A DNA stretch of 44,688 nt, from the NCBI RefSeq assembly GCF_009696275.1, contig NZ_VUMI01000047.1, forward strand, positions 1-44,688. The letters are read 5' to 3'. The stretch comes from Eisenbergiella porci. GTDB taxonomy: Bacteria; Bacillota; Clostridia; Lachnospirales; Lachnospiraceae. The position numbers were made by a program, and so were the translations under genes. Positions 44,541 through 44,688 of the stretch are shown one piece after another. The notes under the pieces were generated by a model. It saw only the letters and a program-made list of their open reading frames with translations, was not told where the DNA came from and did no database searches. Numbering within the stretch: the first letter of the stretch is position 1; each line of letters starts with the position of its first letter.

Positions 44541-44688
44541 GCCGACACCGCCTTTCTTGGAAGGATAGTGTGAAAGAAAGTAGAGGAAAACCATAAATGG
44601 ACGCACTTGAATAAGCTGTCTAAGGCAGGCAACTTTTTGAAGTGTTATAGAGTTAGGAAATTAGATCAAGAAGCTAATGGTTCATCAG
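44541..44688. other. Window end, no supported gene
   Basis: This stretch holds the leader of the HTH-methyltransferase gene and about 80 bases with no start codon plus ribosome binding site on either strand. A plus-strand frame is open from 44574 to the end, but too little is visible to call it. Confidence 0.5.

Noticed and set aside
1-44688. CRISPR array or tRNA/rRNA genes
   Set aside because: No regularly spaced direct repeats, cloverleaf-like segments or rRNA-like stretches were found in the gaps between genes.

Overview
The window looks like chromosome from a gut-type Firmicute, most likely a member of the Lachnospiraceae. This rests on strong AGGAGG-type ribosome binding sites, moderate GC, Lpl/YtcP-type sugar ABC transporters with YesM/YesN-type two-component regulators, membrane-anchored AraC regulators, a meso-diaminopimelate dehydrogenase and a DUF5684-like membrane protein. 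The species cannot be named from the sequence.

Layout. 1-5.8 kb is an accessory region. It holds the first codons of an IS630-type transposase, then three damaged genes in a row: a NERD-HRDC protein cut by an amber codon, a frameshifted methyltransferase, and a PLD/helicase/DUF3427 protein with frameshifts and an internal deletion. An intact pair follows, ending in an FRG-domain protein. 6.0-7.6 kb carries an unknown gene and a CE15-like esterase. 7.8-14.8 kb is a first sugar-uptake locus (binding protein, two permeases, beta-propeller glycosidase, membrane AraC regulator); its binding protein and glycosidase genes are both broken. 15.1-20.7 kb holds a DUF5684-like gene, a degenerate chemotaxis cluster (two CheW-like proteins and a CheR without its C-terminal motif), and then cfa, an amino-acid permease and a phosphodiesterase-like gene.

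20.7-34.6 kb is a second, apparently intact glycoside-utilisation locus: a divergent AraC regulator, a GH4 enzyme, a response regulator and sensor kinase, a binding lipoprotein, two permeases, and two tandem clan GH-D (alpha-galactosidase-like) enzymes, ending at a strong terminator. The likely scheme is that the YesM/YesN-type pair senses an oligosaccharide, the ABC proteins import it (their ATPase is not in the window and is probably shared), and cytoplasmic GH4 and GH-D enzymes degrade it. A 289-bp element with 45-bp perfect terminal inverted repeats lies between this locus and ddh.

36.3-40.5 kb contains a large beta-helix repeat protein with no signal peptide and, divergent from it, a retron: an extended -10 promoter, a structured RNA bounded by matching a1/a2-type complementary ends, and a reverse transcriptase with the retron NAxxH and VTG signatures. 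No effector gene is recognisable next to it. 40.6-44.5 kb holds a VOC-family protein, a double-MerR regulator with an ABC-2 export system, and an HTH-methyltransferase fusion.

The strongest candidate for an undescribed system is the apparently effector-less retron. Next are the long inverted-repeat element and the FRG gene pair beside the decayed defence-like genes.
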